From NCBI GenBank assembly GCA_014595895.1, contig JABUKB010000001.1, positions 1,054,001-1,118,000 of the forward strand: DNA of 64,000 bases. Direction: 5' to 3'. The translations under genes and the position numbers were made by a program. This document shows, piece after piece, positions 61,246 through 64,000 of this stretch. The number at the start of each line of letters is the position of its first letter. The stretch's first letter is position 1. The stretch comes from Lysinibacillus odysseyi (GTDB taxonomy: Bacteria; Bacillota; Bacilli; Bacillales_A; Planococcaceae). The notes under the pieces were generated by a model. It did not search any database, was not told the origin of the DNA, and worked only from the letters and a program-made list of their open reading frames with translations.

Positions 61246-62223
61246 ATGATACATATGAAGTTTTCGAAAGATTTATTGGAACAAAAACAAATTTGGCTGT
61301 ATGCAGTCGCCCTTTTGCTGGGGGGAATCATGGGGATCTCATATGAGGAAGCAGGGGATAAGATAGCGGGATTGATCTCGCCTTTTATCATGGTGTTAAT
61401 GTACAGCATGTTTACTCAAATTCCATTTCTCGAGTTAACAAAGGCTATAAAAAATATGCAGTTTATAATCGCATTACTCGTGGGGAATTTTTTGATTGTG
61501 CCGCTAGTAGTATGGGGGCTTCTTTTGGTATTTCCTCAAACAGCGCCTGTTATGGTTGGGGTTTGTCTTGTACTGCTTGCACCTTGTATCGATTATGTCG
61601 TTGTTTTTACACAATTAGGGAAGGGCAATGAAAAACTAATGTTAGCCGCTACACCACTGTTACTGTTGGTTCAGTTCATCGTATTACCTTTCTATTTATG
61701 GGTAATTGGGGGAGCAAAAATGGCGAATATCGTGCAAGTAGAGCCATTTGCGGAAGCATTCTTATGGATGATTTTGCTGCCCTTGCTTTTGGCTATTGGC
61801 ACACAGCTATGGGCTAAAAAGCAACGAGGAGGAAAAGTCCTGTTTGAGGTAGTGGGCTGGTTGCCTGTTCCATTCATGGCACTGGTATTATTCGTTGTCG
61901 TTGCTTCTCAACTTCCGAACATCTATAGAGATATGGCGTTTATAGTAGAAGTGATCCCGATTTATCTTTTGTTTTTGGTTATTATGCCCATCCTTTCAAG
62001 AGGAGTTGCCTCTCTTTTCCGATTAGATACAGGAGCAGGACGAGCTCTGATTTTTAGTATGTCAACCCGCAACTCCTTAGTAGTCCTGCCATTAGCATTT
62101 GCGCTACCTGATGCCATCGCACTGATAGCAGCAGCTGTCATTGTGACTCAAACGATTGTTGAATTAATCGGAGAAATTGTCTATATCAAATTGATTCCGC
62201 ATGTTTTATTGAAGGATAAATGA
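61246..62223 (+). CDS. ArsB/ACR3-like (bile acid:Na+ symporter fold) permease
   Basis: A 325-residue membrane transporter with about ten helices, in the BASS/ACR3 arsenite-efflux superfamily by pattern (LLGGIMGI start, the conserved-helix stretch VCLVLLAPCIDYVVVFTQLGKGN, and FSMSTRNSLVVLPLAFALP). The start at ATG 61246 follows AGGAG by six bases; 40 codons of open frame before it are excluded. No arsR or arsC gene is beside it, so arsenic resistance is a family guess; organic anion export is possible. Confidence 0.82.
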   Translation: MIHMKFSKDLLEQKQIWLYAVALLLGGIMGISYEEAGDKIAGLISPFIMVLMYSMFTQIPFLELTKAIKNMQFIIALLVGNFLIVPLVVWGLLLVFPQTAPVMVGVCLVLLAPCIDYVVVFTQLGKGNEKLMLAATPLLLLVQFIVLPFYLWVIGGAKMANIVQVEPFAEAFLWMILLPLLLAIGTQLWAKKQRGGKVLFEVVGWLPVPFMALVLFVVVASQLPNIYRDMAFIVEVIPIYLLFLVIMPILSRGVASLFRLDTGAGRALIFSMSTRNSLVVLPLAFALPDAIALIAAAVIVTQTIVELIGEIVYIKLIPHVLLKDK

Positions 62224-62247
62224 TAAGTATCTTTTCTTTACTACATA

Positions 62248-62284
62248 GAAACCCCCGTATAAGTAGCTACTATACGGGGGTTTC
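62248..62284. terminator. Bidirectional intrinsic terminator
   Basis: Perfect 14-bp stem GAAACCCCCGTATA and complement with a nine-base loop, between convergent genes. Confidence 0.82.
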
Positions 62285-62297
62285 ATTTATGTCACTA

Positions 62298-64000
62298 TTA
62301 TAATTTAAACTTACTTACAGCTACGGATAAATCATTGCTTAAGTTGTTTAATTGCTCGGAAGCTTCTGCCACGGATTGAATCGCGCGAAGCTGCTCGTCA
62401 GAGGAAGCACTTACTTCCTCGCATGCGGCTGCAGAGGCCTGGGCGTTCATCGCCATTTCTTCAATCGTATGCACAACTTGATCTTTAAAGTTGATAATGT
62501 CTTGTATTTCTTGAGCTAAGGTAACAAAAGAATCATCAATAGATGTGATTCGCGTCGATAGGGAATTGAAAACAGTACCTGTATCTCTTACTACATCACC
62601 TTGCTTGTGGAAAGTTTGTTCCATTTCTTTCATTTGCGTTGTCACGGTGTGAGACTCTTGTTGGAGCTCAATGATGGTACTTTTTACTTGCTCTGTCGAT
62701 TTCGCTGATTGTTCCGCTAACTTACGTACTTCATCTGCTACAACAGCAAAGCCTTTCCCGTGTTCACCGGCACGCGCTGCTTCAATGGAAGCGTTAAGAG
62801 CTAGTAAATTTGTTTGGGCAGAAATAGCGGAAATACTATCCATTACCGTATCGATTGCGGAAATTTTAGCTTCTAAAGCATTCACGACACGTGTCATTTC
62901 ATGTAAATCGTTTTCTGAGTTTTGGAAACTTGATAGAAGGTCTGTCATTTTTTGTTGACCTTCTGTATTTAGTTCCGCTGTTTCTTTCGTGATTTTTTGT
63001 ACAATAGCTGTTTGGTCACTCATTTCATTCATTTTGTCTCCTAATGTAGAAGACTGTGTCGTGACAGCATCTGCATGTTCAGAAGACTCCGATGCACCAA
63101 CAGCGATTTCATTAACAGCCATAGAAACTTGTACACTCGCTGCGCTAGTTTCTTCCGCCATGGCACTTAAATGATGCGAGCGTTCTTCTACATTATGCGA
63201 AGAACCTTGAACGACGCGGATAATATCTTTCATATGCTCAATCATCTCGTTGAAGTGATGAGCGAGACGACCAATTTCATCATGAGATTTTACATCAATA
63301 TGGACTGTTAAATCACCCTTAGATACGCGCCCCATCAGTGTACCCAGTGTATATAAAGGCTTGACCATTCTTGAGATAAAGAAGTACAGGGCAATAAATG
63401 TTACGAGCAAAATTAACATTGTAATCACAAAGATAATTTTTTGGATGCTTTGTGCTGTTTTATTGAGCTGATCCTCTTGATATACAGCACCAATTGACCA
63501 GCCGATTTCAGGGATTTTAGAGAATACGATAATATGGCTTTCCCCATCAATATCCTCCGTTACGGAATTTTGACCCTCTGTTGCAGCTAAAATATCCCTA
63601 GTATAGGATTCGTTTGTCATATTTTCACCGGCCCGGGTTGGGTGAACAATCGCGTTACCTTCTGCATCTAAAATAATCGGATAACCCGAGTAACCAAGTT
63701 CAATATCCGAAACCATTGTCGTTAAATCGGATAAAAATAAATCGACACCGAGTACCCCGACAACCTTTCCGCCGTCCCGGATAGCAATCGATCCAGTGAT
63801 TGTATATTCACCAGTCGATTCATCAATATAAGGGGATGACCATTGTACCGTATCAGGGTTTTGTATACTATTTTGGTACCAGCTCCGTCCCGTTGCGTCA
63901 AAACCGATTATTCCATCAAAATGAGGTTCAATAATCGTAGCAGTAGGTGAACCAAAGTAAAAGGCCGAAGCAGCATCAAAGCTTTCCAGTGCGCTGCTTA
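62298..64000 (-). CDS. Methyl-accepting chemotaxis protein with dCache sensor (5' truncated by window)
   Basis: Transmembrane chemoreceptor whose start lies beyond the right edge; the frame is open to base 63998. Visible are the second half of a double-Cache ligand domain ([63 protein letters not shown]), a membrane helix ([19 protein letters not shown]), a HAMP domain ([21 protein letters not shown]) and a signalling hairpin with [20 protein letters not shown] and [12 protein letters not shown]. It detects a small outside ligand, probably amino or organic acids. An internal ATG at 63716 is not the true start. Confidence 0.93.
   Translation of the reverse strand, partial: SSALESFDAASAFYFGSPTATIIEPHFDGIIGFDATGRSWYQNSIQNPDTVQWSSPYIDESTGEYTITGSIAIRDGGKVVGVLGVDLFLSDLTTMVSDIELGYSGYPIILDAEGNAIVHPTRAGENMTNESYTRDILAATEGQNSVTEDIDGESHIIVFSKIPEIGWSIGAVYQEDQLNKTAQSIQKIIFVITMLILLVTFIALYFFISRMVKPLYTLGTLMGRVSKGDLTVHIDVKSHDEIGRLAHHFNEMIEHMKDIIRVVQGSSHNVEERSHHLSAMAEETSAASVQVSMAVNEIAVGASESSEHADAVTTQSSTLGDKMNEMSDQTAIVQKITKETAELNTEGQQKMTDLLSSFQNSENDLHEMTRVVNALEAKISAIDTVMDSISAISAQTNLLALNASIEAARAGEHGKGFAVVADEVRKLAEQSAKSTEQVKSTIIELQQESHTVTTQMKEMEQTFHKQGDVVRDTGTVFNSLSTRITSIDDSFVTLAQEIQDIINFKDQVVHTIEEMAMNAQASAAACEEVSASSDEQLRAIQSVAEASEQLNNLSNDLSVAVSKFKL

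Noticed and set aside
1-64000. CRISPR arrays, rRNA, tRNA, complete insertion sequences, prophage
   Set aside because: Looked for regular direct repeats, cloverleaf-like segments, transposase motifs and terminal repeats by eye; none found.

Overview
This window looks like a chromosomal stretch of a low-GC, Gram-positive, spore-former-type bacterium, most likely a Planococcaceae/Bacillales member of the Lysinibacillus–Solibacillus kind. The evidence is the AT-rich sequence, strong AGGAGG ribosome binding sites, many intrinsic terminators, lipoprotein lipoboxes, a HemAT-type soluble globin chemosensor, HelD, SigL (sigma-54), and promoters that look like sigma-A, sigma-B and sigma-54 sites. The genus is an inference from gene content; no rRNA or tRNA is visible. 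There is no CRISPR array, intact insertion sequence or prophage.

Region by region. 1–4.75 kb: the end of a corrinoid/iron-type ABC transporter, followed by cobalamin genes (a 4Fe-4S half-domain protein, a ferredoxin–CbiX fusion and CbiB). 5–6.4 kb: a HemAT-like oxygen chemotaxis transducer. 6.6–9.1 kb: a four-gene set of lipoprotein, DUF350 membrane protein, unknown protein and glutathionylspermidine-synthase-like ATP-grasp ligase. 9.2–12.2 kb: a serine hydrolase, then a gene-poor stretch around an orphan Vsr endonuclease. 12.2–26 kb: an SH3b protein, two ABC exporters (one behind a TetR with a visible operator), HelD, a KGG-repeat stress protein and a small hydrophilic protein (both with sigma-B-like promoters), and an aldo/keto reductase. 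26.2–30.7 kb: a 1249-residue superfamily-1 helicase with a large coiled-coil insertion, overlapping a possible winged-helix partner gene. 30.8–34 kb: small membrane proteins, glycerate kinase and a possible decayed gene.

34.3–48.6 kb holds two catabolic clusters around sigL. A leftward operon encodes two acyl-CoA dehydrogenase-like subunits, an enoyl-CoA hydratase-like protein, a class III CoA transferase and an IclR regulator. To the right, sigL is followed by an amino-acid permease, a PAS/AAA+ sigma-54 activator, a class III aminotransferase, alanine dehydrogenase and an aldehyde dehydrogenase. Two near-consensus -24/-12 elements precede the permease and the aminotransferase, so this is a compact sigma-54 regulon for omega-amino acid (GABA/beta-alanine-like) use. 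The sigma factor, activator, promoters and enzymes all lie within 9 kb.

49–64 kb: a CC-motif small protein, a long gene-free stretch with an isolated terminator, a secreted polysaccharide deacetylase, a pair of half-size ABC exporters (the second with an altered P-loop), a cyclophilin lipoprotein, a membrane diguanylate cyclase, DUF4166/DUF4085/HhH proteins, an orphan glycine-betaine-type binding lipoprotein, an ArsB/ACR3-like permease and the 3' part of a dCache chemoreceptor gene running off the right edge. The strongest candidates for less-described systems are the DUF350/ATP-grasp set, the helicase/winged-helix pair and the paired acyl-CoA dehydrogenase operon.
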